The position numbers and the translations under genes were made by a program. The notes beneath the pieces are model-generated. The model was not told the DNA's origin, ran no database searches, and saw nothing but the letters and a program-made list of their open reading frames with translations. DNA of 64,000 bases, taken from Mangrovivirga halotolerans. Its GTDB lineage: Bacteria; Bacteroidota; Bacteroidia; Cytophagales; Cyclobacteriaceae. The stretch covers positions 434,001 to 498,000 of the forward strand of contig NZ_JAPFQN010000002.1 in assembly GCF_026241165.1 (NCBI RefSeq), in the 5' to 3' direction. Positions 53,264 through 63,334 of this stretch are shown one piece after another (position 1 is the first letter of the stretch; the number at the start of each line of letters is the position of its first letter).

Positions 53264-56200
53264 TCAACCTAGTTCGACTACGAGGTCATCTTGCTGAACC
53301 ATCGCACCTGGTTCCAGGTGTACCTTATTTACCACTCCGGATTTTGGAGCAGTTACATTTGATTCCATTTTCATAGCTTCAATTACAAAAAGAACCTGTC
53401 CTTCCTCTACTTTCTCGCCGCTTTTTACTTTAACATCGGCAAGTCTTCCTTGCAGTGGAGCTCCAACATCGCTTTCTTTCTCGATCTTTTTATTAACTAC
53501 AATCTGAGATTTGGCATCATTATCTTTCACAAGGATCTTTCTGCTTTGACCATTGAGTTCAAAACTTACCGTTCTTAATCCTTTCTCATCAGGTTCGGAA
53601 ATATAAAGTAAGGTAACTATTAGAGTTTTACCCCTTCCAATAGTAACAAGAATCTCCTCTCCAGTCTTCATTCCATAGAAGTAAGCTGTTGAAGGCAGAT
53701 AATCTACATTCCCGTATTTATCTCTGAACTCGTAATAATCCTTGTAAACTTTTGGATATAGCTTATAAGAAAGGAATTCTTTGAATGAAACATTGTCATC
53801 AAATTCCTTTTTGAATTCCTTAAACTCATTGTCAAAATCTATCGGTTCCAGGTGTGCATTCGGACGATCATGGAAAGGCTCCTCATTTTTAAGCACTAAT
53901 TCACTCAATTTATCAGGGAATCCACCATGAGGCTGTCCTAGTTCACCCTTGAAAAAGGAAACTACAGAATCAGGAAAAGATATACTATTACCTTTTTCAA
54001 TTACATCTTGCGGGGTTAAATTATTAGAGGTCATGAAAAGAGCCATATCACCTACTACCTTTGATGATGGGGTCACTTTGACAATATCTCCAAACATTCT
54101 GTTTACTTCAGCATAATTCTTTTTGACCTTTTCGAATTTTTCTTCCAGGCCTAGAGCCCTTGCCTGAGGTCTTAAATTTGAATACTGCCCTCCCGGGATT
54201 TCATTTTCATACACCTCTGCCGTACCTGCTTTTAAACCAGATTCAAAAGGATAATAATATTCTCTAACCTCTTCCCAGTACCTGCTGTAAGCATTTAGGC
54301 TTTCCAAATCAAAATCAGGTTCTCTTTCGTGATCTTCAAGAGCAGCTACCAATGAATTGAAATTAGGTTGAGAAGTTAATCCACTCATGGAGCTAAGAGC
54401 TACATCCACGATATCCACACCCTGCTCAATAGATTTCATATAAGTTGAAGCCTGGATAGATGAGGTATCATGCGTATGTAAATGAATTGGAATGTCAACA
54501 GCCTCTTTTAATGCAGGTATCAATTCTTCAGCAGCATAAGGTCGTAGTAAACCAGCCATATCTTTTATCGCAAGAAGGTGGGCTCCACAGTCTTCAAGCT
54601 TTCTCGCCATATCTATATAATATTGGAGGTTATATTTGCTGTCCTTATCCAAAACATTACCTGTATAACAAATAGCCGCTTCTGCTAAGGAATCAGTTCT
54701 TTCTGATACAGCCTTAATACTGGTTTTCATATTTTCAACCCAATTCAATGAATCGAAAATCCTGAATATGTCAATACCAGTTTCTGCAGATTCCTCTATG
54801 AACTTAATTATCAAATTATCAGGATATGCTTTATAGCCAACCCCATTAGAACCTCTTAAAAGCATTTGTAGCAATATATTCGGAATTGCCTCTCGAAGTT
54901 GTCTTAAGCGATCCCATGGATCTTCTTTCAGGAACCTGTAGGCTACATCAAAAGTGGCACCACCCCAGACCTCCATAGAAAATACATTCGGATTGTTTTT
55001 AGCAAATCCCTCTGCCACCTTCATCATATCATGGGTCCTGAAGCGGGTAGCTAATAATGATTGATGAGCATCTCTGAAAGTCGTGTCAGTAAATTTGATC
55101 TCCTTTTCATTCTTTAACCACTCAATAAATTTATCGCGGCCCAGCTCATTAAGTTTATCCTTACTACCCTTAGGATGAGCTGAAAACTTAGGATAATCAG
55201 GGATCTTAGGTGTTACAAAAGTTTTAGATCTATCAACAAATTTTACATCCGGATTACCATTGATAGTAACATCTGCCAGATAGGACAACATCTTTGTTCC
55301 CCTGTCAAATTTGATTCCGATATTAAATAGCTCCGGGTGATCTTCAATAAATTTTACAGTGGCTTTGCCTGAGTAGAATATTTCATGGTTAATGACATTT
55401 TCAAGAAAACCAATATTGGTTTTAACTCCCCTGATCCTAAACTCCCGCAATGCTCTGTGTAATCTCTGAGCAGTACCTTTTAAAGTTCTTCCACTTGCAG
55501 AAATCTTCACAAGCATACTATCGAAGAAAGGAGATACTTTTACACCCGTATAGCAGTTTCCAGCATCTAGCCTGATCCCATATCCACCGGCACTACGATA
55601 AGCGATAATTGTACCGTAATTAGGTTTAAAATTATTTTCAGGATCTTCGGTAGTCACCCGGCATTGGATGGCATAACCTTCACATTTGATATCGTCCTGG
55701 CTCTTTATAAAAATCCTCGGATCTGCAAGAGCGTATCCGCGAGCAATTTGGATTTGTGACCTGACAATATCAATCTGGGTGATTTCCTCTGTAATAGTGT
55801 GCTCTACCTGAATTCGTGGATTAACCTCTATAAAGAAAATATTTTCCTCACTATCTACCAGGAATTCAATAGTTCCGACATTGTTGTAACTTACATTTTC
55901 GGCGAGCTTAAGTGCATAACTATATAGTTTATCCTTTGTTTCTTGTTTGATACTAACACAAGGAGCTACTTCTACCACTTTTTGAAAGCGTCGCTGAACA
56001 GAACAATCTCTTTCATAAAGGTGAACTGTATTACCATAGTTATCAGCCATGATCTGCACTTCGATATGCTTGGGCTTGTCTATGAATTTTTCCAGAAAAA
56101 TGGTATCATCACCAAACGCATTCTTTGCTTCATTCTTTGCTTCGTGATATGCCACCTCAAGCTGCTTATCATTCTGGACAACCCTCATTCCTCGTCCCCC

Positions 56201-56713
56201 GCCTCCGGCGGCAGCTTTAACAATTACCGGATAGCCAATATTATTTGCTTCCTTCTTTGCTATTTCATAAGAACTCAGTTCTTCTCTAGAATCTTGAATG
56301 ATTGGTACATTGCTTTCAATAGCTACCTTTTTAGCCTCAACCTTATCACCAAGCTTTTCCATTACCTCAGGCGTTGGACCAATAAAGATAATTCCTTCTT
56401 CACGACATCTTCGTGCAAAGGTGGTATTCTCGGACAAAAAGCCATAGCCCGGGTGGATGGCATCCACACCTTCTCTTTTAGCTACACTGATTATCTCTTC
56501 AATATCAAGGTATGGTTTTAACGGGTCATCGTCTGAACCTACCTGATATGCCTCATCAGCTTTGTACCGATGCAGAGAATATCTGTCTTCGAATGTAAAA
56601 ATTGCAACTGTTCTGATATTTAATTCTGACGCTGCCCTGAATACCCTTATCGCGATCTCTCCCCTGTTGGCAACGAGAATCTTCTGAATTTTGTGTATTT
56701 GTTGATCCTCCAT
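53264..56713 (-). CDS. pyc: Pyruvate carboxylase
   Basis: An 1149-aa single-chain enzyme that makes oxaloacetate from pyruvate and bicarbonate. Order: biotin carboxylase (about 10-460; KAAAGGGGRGMR ATP-grasp loop, EVNPRIQVEHTITEE), carboxyltransferase (about 530-900; FTDTTFRDAHQSL, and metal-site LHTHDTS), tetramerisation region, and biotinyl domain with IEAMKMESNV, biotinylated Lys about 1115. Length fits the family (about 1150 aa). Anaplerotic role supports gluconeogenesis and lipid synthesis. An upstream T9SS cargo gene on the same strand ends in its own terminator. Confidence 0.97.
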   Translation of the reverse strand: MEDQQIHKIQKILVANRGEIAIRVFRAASELNIRTVAIFTFEDRYSLHRYKADEAYQVGSDDDPLKPYLDIEEIISVAKREGVDAIHPGYGFLSENTTFARRCREEGIIFIGPTPEVMEKLGDKVEAKKVAIESNVPIIQDSREELSSYEIAKKEANNIGYPVIVKAAAGGGGRGMRVVQNDKQLEVAYHEAKNEAKNAFGDDTIFLEKFIDKPKHIEVQIMADNYGNTVHLYERDCSVQRRFQKVVEVAPCVSIKQETKDKLYSYALKLAENVSYNNVGTIEFLVDSEENIFFIEVNPRIQVEHTITEEITQIDIVRSQIQIARGYALADPRIFIKSQDDIKCEGYAIQCRVTTEDPENNFKPNYGTIIAYRSAGGYGIRLDAGNCYTGVKVSPFFDSMLVKISASGRTLKGTAQRLHRALREFRIRGVKTNIGFLENVINHEIFYSGKATVKFIEDHPELFNIGIKFDRGTKMLSYLADVTINGNPDVKFVDRSKTFVTPKIPDYPKFSAHPKGSKDKLNELGRDKFIEWLKNEKEIKFTDTTFRDAHQSLLATRFRTHDMMKVAEGFAKNNPNVFSMEVWGGATFDVAYRFLKEDPWDRLRQLREAIPNILLQMLLRGSNGVGYKAYPDNLIIKFIEESAETGIDIFRIFDSLNWVENMKTSIKAVSERTDSLAEAAICYTGNVLDKDSKYNLQYYIDMARKLEDCGAHLLAIKDMAGLLRPYAAEELIPALKEAVDIPIHLHTHDTSSIQASTYMKSIEQGVDIVDVALSSMSGLTSQPNFNSLVAALEDHEREPDFDLESLNAYSRYWEEVREYYYPFESGLKAGTAEVYENEIPGGQYSNLRPQARALGLEEKFEKVKKNYAEVNRMFGDIVKVTPSSKVVGDMALFMTSNNLTPQDVIEKGNSISFPDSVVSFFKGELGQPHGGFPDKLSELVLKNEEPFHDRPNAHLEPIDFDNEFKEFKKEFDDNVSFKEFLSYKLYPKVYKDYYEFRDKYGNVDYLPSTAYFYGMKTGEEILVTIGRGKTLIVTLLYISEPDEKGLRTVSFELNGQSRKILVKDNDAKSQIVVNKKIEKESDVGAPLQGRLADVKVKSGEKVEEGQVLFVIEAMKMESNVTAPKSGVVNKVHLEPGAMVQQDDLVVELG

Positions 56714-56841
56714 GTGTATTGTTATGAAATTGGAATGCTGAATTTAATGATAATGTCAAGATTTCAAAAGAACTTAACCCCTAAGAGTTAATTGACAACA
56801 AAAATTTACAAGAATTAAAAAAAACATAACAGAAATCGAAT

Positions 56842-56858
56842 GCAAATTATTAATTTGC
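56842..56858. repeat. Short inverted repeat upstream of pyc
   Basis: GCAAATT and AATTTGC face each other around ATT in the 160-base gap before pyc. It could be an operator or just AT-rich chance; no regulator is evident. Confidence 0.25.
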
Positions 56859-56871
56859 TAAACTGAAAATA

Positions 56872-56905
56872 AAAAAAAACGCCACTCTTAAGAGATGGCG
56901 TTTTT
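56872..56905 (-). terminator. Intrinsic terminator of the T9SS cargo gene
   Basis: ACGCCACTC (56879-56887) pairs with GAG-A-TGGCGT (56892-56901) with one bulged base, flanked by A and T runs. On the minus strand the tail is T9. It isolates the cargo gene from pyc. Confidence 0.85.
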
Positions 56906-56929
56906 CACACGTTACGATCAAATCAATAT

Positions 56930-57952
56930 TTATTCTACTGCGAGCTTAGTTGTATATTGCCCTTTCGGATGTTGGATCCTTGCTACATATATTCCGGATT
57001 CCAAAGCAAGGTCATTTATCACAGTGACTTTACTATGTAGTGTTTTTTCAAAAACAATTTGTCCTGAAGTATTAAAAATCACAATTGATGAATTAGATGA
57101 AAAGTCAGAATTTTTAAGATCTATTACTAATTCATTATTTGTTTTTCTTATCGGGTTAGGATACACTGACACTTCTTCGTTAGTTGACTTACCAGATGGA
57201 TAAACAGCAATTGTCGGGTGATATTCAATAAACCCATCAAAGTCAGTAGCTTTTAATCTGTAATAAGTTGTTTGATCAACATCAAAATCATCAGTATAAC
57301 TATAATTATTTATTTGATCACCTCCAATTCCTAACATGTCACCTAGAGGAATAAATTCAACCCCATCTAAAGATCGTTCTACAGTAAAAAAGTTGAAGTT
57401 TTCTTCGGAAGCAGTCGACCAATTAAGTTCAACCTGACCATTGATATTTTCTCCATCAAAATAAATTAACTCTACAGGAAGCTGTCCGGGTGTGGAATAT
57501 TGGTCCAAAACAATTGGCCCCATTAGTGGATCATCAGTACATCCATCACACGATTTGTCTCTACCCCAAATACCATTTCCACCTATTTGAATCAATGTTT
57601 TCGCACTATTACCAGGAGTTGTTGTGATTTCCCCTCCGTCTTCTACAAATATTTCTGACCCAGATGGCATAACTAACTGAGAGTTATTATCAAATGTTAT
57701 AACTCCTGTTGAGGTAATACTAACCTCCTCCAGAGAGGATGGATCAAAATCTAATACTTCTCCATTTGGGATTAAAACTGAATGGCCAATAATAATATTC
57801 ACAATTGAATTATCCGGTGGAGGTGTAAAACCAACATCACAACTCCAAGTAGAAGGATCTGTCCAGCTACCATCGGCAATTGTCACACATGTTTGACTCT
57901 TTATTTGATAACTTATTAACAAAAAAGCAATAAAAATAAAAATCTGTTTCAT
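56930..57952 (-). CDS. Secreted protein with type IX (type A) C-terminal sorting domain
   Basis: A 340-aa exported protein from ATG 57952 (MKQIFIFIAFLLISYQ, cleavage near KSQ); the frame from 57976 adds eight residues. The mature part begins with a G8/CBM-like beta region (GSWTDPSTWSC), then a PVELIYFDGE segment and fibronectin-like stretch (VELNWSTASEENFNFFTVERS), typical before type A sorting domains. The C-terminal 80 residues are the sorting domain: VSVYPNPI and the end QYTTKLAVE. It is exported through the outer membrane by the type IX system whose genes are elsewhere in the window. Biological role is unknown, perhaps surface adhesion. Confidence 0.88.
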   Translation of the reverse strand: MKQIFIFIAFLLISYQIKSQTCVTIADGSWTDPSTWSCDVGFTPPPDNSIVNIIIGHSVLIPNGEVLDFDPSSLEEVSITSTGVITFDNNSQLVMPSGSEIFVEDGGEITTTPGNSAKTLIQIGGNGIWGRDKSCDGCTDDPLMGPIVLDQYSTPGQLPVELIYFDGENINGQVELNWSTASEENFNFFTVERSLDGVEFIPLGDMLGIGGDQINNYSYTDDFDVDQTTYYRLKATDFDGFIEYHPTIAVYPSGKSTNEEVSVYPNPIRKTNNELVIDLKNSDFSSNSSIVIFNTSGQIVFEKTLHSKVTVINDLALESGIYVARIQHPKGQYTTKLAVE

Positions 57953-58283
57953 TCCCACATATATATTTCTAATCATATTGATTTATACTCTAGTACATAG
58001 AGGTTGTAACCAGTCCACATGAAGGTTTCGATAAACACATGAAATAAAACGATAAACAACCGGCTATCAATTCTCAAAAAACAAGCAGATATCAACTAGC
58101 AATCAACATATTAACTCCACTTTCACTTAATTAAATCACAAAACTACACTTATTTATTTTATATTTATTCATAAATTAAGAAAAAACAATCCCGGGAATA
58201 TACTGAAATCTTTATCCGTTCATTTTGTGATTCCGTAGGGTAGGTTTATATTTGAACCATTCTTAAAAGACAATTAAGCTTTT
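57953..58283. other. Intergenic region with divergent promoters
   Basis: A 331-base AT-rich gap between two divergent genes. I see no small ORF, RNA gene or repeat in it; the right end holds a good promoter for the enoyl-CoA hydratase gene. Confidence 0.6.
58224..58254 (+). promoter_or_regulatory. -33/-7 promoter for the enoyl-CoA hydratase operon
   Basis: TTTG (58224-58227), a 19-base spacer and TATATTTG (58247-58254) match the Bacteroidota -33/-7 consensus exactly. The ATG follows 29 bases later. This is the best promoter in the window. Confidence 0.72.
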
Positions 58284-59069
58284 ATGCAAAAATTTGAAAA
58301 CTTACTGTTATCGCTTGAGGATGCGATCCTCACAATTACAGTTAATCGTCCTGATAAGCTTAACGCATTGAATTCTCAGACGCTTGATGAAATTGATGAA
58401 GCCATTCAACTCGCTGTTGACAACAATGATGTAAAAGCTATGATAATTACTGGAGCAGGTGAAAAAGCTTTTGTTGCCGGAGCTGATATCAGTGAACTGG
58501 CACAATTGAATGAAATGACTGCCCGTGGTTTTGCTGAAAAAGGTCAGGAAATATTTCAAAGTATAGAAAACAGCACCAAGCCCGTAATAGCTGCCGTAAA
58601 TGGTTTCGCTTTAGGTGGCGGCTGTGAGTTGGCTATGGCTTGCCATATCAGAATAGCTACAAAAAATGTCAAATTTGGTCAACCTGAAGTAAATCTAGGT
58701 GTAATTCCGGGATACGGAGGCACCCAAAGAATGACTCAATTAATAGGGAAAAGTAAAGCCCTGGAATATATGTTAACAGGCGATATGATCGATGTTAATG
58801 AGGCACACAGGCTAGGGCTTATCAACCATATAGCTGAAGATCATGATGATTTAATGTCTAAATCAAAGGACATCCTTGCCAAGATCATGAACAAAGCTCC
58901 TTTAGCTGTAGGTATGGTCATTGATTGTGTCAACGCTGTTTTTAGAAGTGATGAAAATGGTTATCAGACCGAAGCAAATAGCTTTAGCAACTGTTGCAAA
59001 TCAAAAGATTTTAAAGAAGGAACCCAGGCATTTCTTGAAAAAAGAAAGCCAGAGTTTACCGGAGAATAA
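58284..59069 (+). CDS. Enoyl-CoA hydratase/isomerase family protein
   Basis: A 261-aa crotonase-fold enzyme. Oxyanion-hole motifs are AGADISELA and GFALGGGCELAMAC, and the catalytic pair Glu is in FGQPEVNLGVIPGYGGTQR, with both acids of short-chain enoyl-CoA hydratase present. Expected reaction: hydration of trans-2-enoyl-CoA in beta-oxidation. The next gene, a flippase, starts 3 bases later, an odd partner. Confidence 0.93.
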   Translation: MQKFENLLLSLEDAILTITVNRPDKLNALNSQTLDEIDEAIQLAVDNNDVKAMIITGAGEKAFVAGADISELAQLNEMTARGFAEKGQEIFQSIENSTKPVIAAVNGFALGGGCELAMACHIRIATKNVKFGQPEVNLGVIPGYGGTQRMTQLIGKSKALEYMLTGDMIDVNEAHRLGLINHIAEDHDDLMSKSKDILAKIMNKAPLAVGMVIDCVNAVFRSDENGYQTEANSFSNCCKSKDFKEGTQAFLEKRKPEFTGE

Positions 59070-59072
59070 TTT

Positions 59073-60563
59073 TTGATCGTGAATCCTCTTAAAAAACTTG
59101 CCGGTGAAACGGTAATTTATGGCGTCCCTACTATTCTGGGGCGCTTTTTGTATTTTTTATTAATCAAGCTTCACACCAGTGTATTAACCGATGGAGAGTA
59201 TGGTACCTATACCTACCTGTATTCCTATACCGCCTTCTTTCTAGTGTTATACACCATGGGTATGGAAACCTCATATTTCAGGTTTGCCACGAAACATAAT
59301 GAAAAGGACGCCTACAATTCATCCTTTTCATTTCTATTAATAACTGGAATCCTAATTACATCTGTTTTGTGGTTTGGGGCAGATTTCTGGGCCATTACAA
59401 TAACTCATCCCGACTATTCAGAGTTTATAAAATGGCTGGCCTTAATATTATTTGTTGATGCGATAACAGCCATCCCTTTTGCCAGGCTCCGACTACAAGG
59501 TAAAGCTGTTAAATTTGCTTCAGCGAAATTATTAAGCATTTTTATTCAGATCGGTATTCAGGTATTTTTCTTATGGTTTTGTGAAGATGTTTTAGAAGGG
59601 AAAATATTAACATCATGGAAGCCCTTTATTGCTAAAATCTACAATCCTGATAATCCCTTACCATATTTATTTGCAGCCAATTTATTTGGAAATGGAATTG
59701 CTATTTTCATCTTATTCCGCACAATGTTTGATGTAAAATTCACTGTTTCAAAAAAACTGCTTAAACCTATGCTTATTTATGCATTGCCTATCATGGCAAT
59801 GGGTATCACAGGAATGGCCAATGATAATCTGGATAAAATTTTAATGGAATTAAGATTGCCAAATAATTTTTATGAGGGTCTAACTTCGAATGAAGCATTA
59901 GGTATATATGGTGCTGCCTTTAAATTATCAATGGTGATGGGTATCGCTGTTCAGGCCTTCAGGTTTGCCGGAGAACCCTTTTTCTTTTCACAATCACAAG
60001 ATAAAAATTCACCTCAGTTATTCGCCAGGGTCACCTACTTTTTCATGGTTTTTGCTGTTTTGATATGGATTGGAATTAGCCTTAACGTAAAACTTTTAGG
60101 AGACATCCTTTTAGGTAAAGATGAATTTAAAGCGGCATTATACCTTGTTCCAATCTTATTATTTGGAAAATTATTATACGGCCTGTATGTTAATTTAAGT
60201 ATATGGTTTAAGCTAAGTGATAAAACCTATTTCGGTACTCTCCTTAGTCTTGCCGGAGCTATTGTTACCTTCCTGGGCAATTATTTCTTTATACCATATT
60301 TTGGATATTGGGCCTCTGCCATCACTCTTATTCTCTCTTACCTCACAATGGTTATTCTAAGTGCTATTTTAGGTCAAAAGCATTTCCCGGTACCTTATAA
60401 TTGGTTAGGAATAACCTTATATGTATTTGGCGGTGGGCTCATAATATATCTGACTGATTTATTCGAGCTTCAAAATGGCATTTCCGGCATTTTAATTACA
60501 GGCATTATCGTATTGGTTATATTCCTTGCGGAAAGAAAGAGAATCGCAGTAAAAACTGACTAA
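59073..60563 (+). CDS. Lipopolysaccharide/oligosaccharide flippase-like protein
   Basis: A 496-aa membrane protein with 12-14 helices. N-terminal KKLAGETVIYGVPTILGRFLYFLLIK is typical of Wzx/MurJ-like polysaccharide biosynthesis proteins; residues such as YSYTAFFLVLYTMGMETSYFRF fit helices 2-3. Start is TTG at 59073 or GTG at 59079. It is followed by a sugar-nucleotidyltransferase, so a role in exporting lipid-linked glycan is plausible. A lipid II flippase role cannot be excluded. Confidence 0.85.
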   Translation: MIVNPLKKLAGETVIYGVPTILGRFLYFLLIKLHTSVLTDGEYGTYTYLYSYTAFFLVLYTMGMETSYFRFATKHNEKDAYNSSFSFLLITGILITSVLWFGADFWAITITHPDYSEFIKWLALILFVDAITAIPFARLRLQGKAVKFASAKLLSIFIQIGIQVFFLWFCEDVLEGKILTSWKPFIAKIYNPDNPLPYLFAANLFGNGIAIFILFRTMFDVKFTVSKKLLKPMLIYALPIMAMGITGMANDNLDKILMELRLPNNFYEGLTSNEALGIYGAAFKLSMVMGIAVQAFRFAGEPFFFSQSQDKNSPQLFARVTYFFMVFAVLIWIGISLNVKLLGDILLGKDEFKAALYLVPILLFGKLLYGLYVNLSIWFKLSDKTYFGTLLSLAGAIVTFLGNYFFIPYFGYWASAITLILSYLTMVILSAILGQKHFPVPYNWLGITLYVFGGGLIIYLTDLFELQNGISGILITGIIVLVIFLAERKRIAVKTD

Positions 60564-60570
60564 AATTTTA

Positions 60571-60578
60571 TATTTTTG
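60571..60578 (+). promoter_or_regulatory. -7 promoter box before the nucleotidyltransferase gene
   Basis: TATTTTTG matches TAnnTTTG and lies 42 bases before the ATG at 60621. No clear -33 element. Confidence 0.35.
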
Positions 60579-60620
60579 ATTATATAGCCATTTTTCTTAT
60601 ATAAAACTAAACAACCAAGT

Positions 60621-61622
60621 ATGAATATTATCATTCCAATGGCCGGACGAGGCACCAGACTGAGGCCCCATACGCTCACTGTTCCAAAACCATTAATTCC
60701 GATTGCAGGTAAGCCAATAGTTCAGCGCCTGGTCGAGGATATAGTCGAAGTTTGCAATGATAAAGTAGAAAACATCGGTTTTGTAATTGGTGACTTTGGA
60801 AAAGACGTGGAGCAAAAACTTTTAAAAATTGCAGATGGTCTAGGAGCCAAAGGACATATATATCATCAGGAAGAGGCACTGGGTACTGCTCATGCTATTT
60901 TATGTGCAGAGGAATTACTGAAAGGAAATGTTATCATTGCATTTGCTGATACTTTATTTCGTGCCGATTTCACTCTGGATAGTTCCAAAGATGGTATCAT
61001 CTGGGTTCAAAAAGTAGATGACCCTAAAGCTTTTGGTGTGGTGAAATACAATGAAGATGGAATTATAACAGACTTTGTTGAAAAACCGCAGGAATTTGTC
61101 AGTGACCTTGCTATAATAGGTATCTACTACATGAAAGATGGGGAATTCTTAAGAAAAGAACTTCAATATCTTATTGATAATGATATCAGAGATAAAGGTG
61201 AATATCAAATAACCAATGCCCTTGAAAATATGAAAGCCAAGGGTAGCAAATTCGTCCCTGGTACAGTTGATGAATGGCTGGATTGTGGAAATAAAGACGT
61301 AACAGTTAATACCAATATGAGATATCTTGATTTTATAAAGGATAAAAAACTCATAGCGGATTCAGCAAAAATCTCAAATTCTACTATAATAGAACCCGTT
61401 TATATAGGAGAGAATGCAGTAATCGAAAACTCTGTAGTAGGTCCTCACGTTTCAGTTGGAAATAATACAAAAGTAAACAGGAGTATAATTGATACTTCAT
61501 TAATTCAGGATGACACTGAAATCACCGGATTAAATGCCACAAACTCAATGATCGGGAATTACGTTCAATATGATGGCAGAGCTGAAGATCTAAGCATAGG
61601 CGATTATACAGTTATAAAATAA
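60621..61622 (+). CDS. Sugar-1-phosphate nucleotidyltransferase
   Basis: A 333-aa enzyme. N-terminal nucleotide site is IPMAGRGTRLRPHTLTVPKPLIPIAGKP (split: GRGTRLRP and PKPLIPI), then GTAHAI and FADTLF. From about residue 250 a left-handed beta-helix tail follows (SNSTIIEPVYIGENA). Resembles glucose-1-phosphate thymidylyl/uridylyltransferase or GlmU-like proteins with a trimerising tail but without an acetyltransferase site. Product is an activated sugar for surface glycans. Its stop and the TPR gene's start overlap by one base (TAATG). Confidence 0.9.
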   Translation: MNIIIPMAGRGTRLRPHTLTVPKPLIPIAGKPIVQRLVEDIVEVCNDKVENIGFVIGDFGKDVEQKLLKIADGLGAKGHIYHQEEALGTAHAILCAEELLKGNVIIAFADTLFRADFTLDSSKDGIIWVQKVDDPKAFGVVKYNEDGIITDFVEKPQEFVSDLAIIGIYYMKDGEFLRKELQYLIDNDIRDKGEYQITNALENMKAKGSKFVPGTVDEWLDCGNKDVTVNTNMRYLDFIKDKKLIADSAKISNSTIIEPVYIGENAVIENSVVGPHVSVGNNTKVNRSIIDTSLIQDDTEITGLNATNSMIGNYVQYDGRAEDLSIGDYTVIK

Positions 61623-63334
61623 TGATCTATAGAGGGATAAAATATCTTATTTTCTTTTTCGCGGTAGTAGCAAATACTTTTACGCTTTATTCTCAATCCA
61701 AAAATATGGATTACAAAGAGCGAAGAGAATTTGAAAATTACTTCGGAGAGGGGAATAAGTATTTTATTCTTCAAGATTATGATACTGCCCTTATTCTATA
61801 TGAGGCTGCTCTTGAGGTAGACAAAAACAATCCAACTGTTTTATATAAAATAGGAGAAATTTATCTTAATCTGGGGAAACCATTTGAGGCAAAGCCTTAT
61901 GCCGAAGCTGCTCTGAAATATCAGAAAGGAAATAAATACATCTACCTTCTTTATGCTGAAGTAAGTACTCAGACCGGGGATATTAAGGAGGCTATAGAGA
62001 CTTATGAGAAACTAATCGAGAACATCCCCAATTCAAATATTTATCTTTTCAATTTATCAACTCTTTATCAATACAAAAAAGAATATGATAAAGCTTTAGA
62101 AGTTCTGAATGAAGCAGAAGAAAAAATGGGTGTTTCTTATGAAACCGCCTTCAGAAAGAAAACTCTTTTACTTCAAATGGGCAAAGAAGAGGAAGCGGCT
62201 AAAGAGTTAAAGAAACTTGTCAACATATACCCTGACAACGAAAAATATATATTCGAACTTAGTAATCTCTATGTAAGTCTGGAGCAATTAGACCAGGCAG
62301 AAAAAATGGTTGAATTACTGTTAAAAAATGATCCTGACAATGCTAAAGCTCAGGTAATGCTCGCAGAGCTATATCGCAAACGAGGAGAAGAAGATAAATG
62401 CAGACAGATTCTTACCGAGGCAGTTAAAAATCCAAACCTGGATTTTCAGACAAAGGTCAACATAATTGCGGAATATATTAAAGAGATTAAGGACCCGGAG
62501 GCTGCTCCATTTATTATCAGCATGGGTAATGACATTATTGAAACCCATCCGGAAGAACCCAAATCGCATGCCTTAATGGGAGATATTTATTTTCAGGCCG
62601 GTGATAAAAAGTCAGCATTAACGAAATATCTCACTGCGATAGAGAAAGAAGAAAATGACTTCGAAGTATGGCAAAATATCCTCAATCTTGAATATAGCCT
62701 GGGCTATTACGAAGATCTGAAAGTTCATTCAGAAGAGGCAATGATCCTTTATCCAAATCAACCTTCGGTTTATTACTATGCAGGAATGGCAGCTTTAAGC
62801 CTTAAAGAATACAATAATGCTGCTTTATATTTTGAACAAGCGATTCCTTATACAAATAACGACAAAGATCTTCAAGCTGTTTTTTATGGTCTTAAGGGTG
62901 ATGCATACCACGCTAAAGAGGAATTTGAAAGCGCTTACCGGGCATATGACAACGCGCTGGAAATTAACCCTGAACTTGCCCATGTACTAAACAATTATTC
63001 ATATTTTCTGGCGATAAGAAAGCACAATTTGGAAAAAGCCCATAAAATGTCTTCAAAACTCATCGAACTTTTCCCCGGAAATGCAAGATATCTGGATACT
63101 CATGGATGGGTTTTATTTAATCAGGGAAAATATAGGGAAGCGAAAACATTTTTAAAATCAGCTATTGATACCAATGATGCAAATGCAACAATCTATGAAC
63201 ATTATGGTGATGTTCTCTATAAATTAGGAGAGAAACAAAAGGCAGTCGAACAATGGCAAATAGCTAAAAGCAAAGGTTCGACAAGTGAGTTTATTGATAA
63301 AAAAATTGCAGAACAACGCTTATATGAAAATTAA
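61622..63334 (+). CDS. Exported TPR-repeat protein
   Basis: A 570-aa protein with a signal sequence (YLIFFFAVVANTFTLYSQ) and about 12-14 tetratricopeptide repeats along the mature chain, e.g. PTVLYKIGEIYLNLGKPFEA and AHVLNNYSYFLAIRKHNLE. TPR arrays act as protein scaffolds in the envelope. The DUF4292 lipoprotein gene begins 11 bases inside its 3' end. The order TPR-DUF4292 is, as I recall, widely conserved in Bacteroidota, often followed by an M23 peptidase, pointing to cell-wall or outer-membrane assembly. Confidence 0.87.
   Translation: MIYRGIKYLIFFFAVVANTFTLYSQSKNMDYKERREFENYFGEGNKYFILQDYDTALILYEAALEVDKNNPTVLYKIGEIYLNLGKPFEAKPYAEAALKYQKGNKYIYLLYAEVSTQTGDIKEAIETYEKLIENIPNSNIYLFNLSTLYQYKKEYDKALEVLNEAEEKMGVSYETAFRKKTLLLQMGKEEEAAKELKKLVNIYPDNEKYIFELSNLYVSLEQLDQAEKMVELLLKNDPDNAKAQVMLAELYRKRGEEDKCRQILTEAVKNPNLDFQTKVNIIAEYIKEIKDPEAAPFIISMGNDIIETHPEEPKSHALMGDIYFQAGDKKSALTKYLTAIEKEENDFEVWQNILNLEYSLGYYEDLKVHSEEAMILYPNQPSVYYYAGMAALSLKEYNNAALYFEQAIPYTNNDKDLQAVFYGLKGDAYHAKEEFESAYRAYDNALEINPELAHVLNNYSYFLAIRKHNLEKAHKMSSKLIELFPGNARYLDTHGWVLFNQGKYREAKTFLKSAIDTNDANATIYEHYGDVLYKLGEKQKAVEQWQIAKSKGSTSEFIDKKIAEQRLYEN

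Noticed and set aside
55943-56521. Open frame of 192 codons on the plus strand
   Set aside because: It lies fully inside the biotin carboxylase part of pyc on the opposite strand, has a shadow-like composition rich in Phe, Ile and Ser, and resembles no family.
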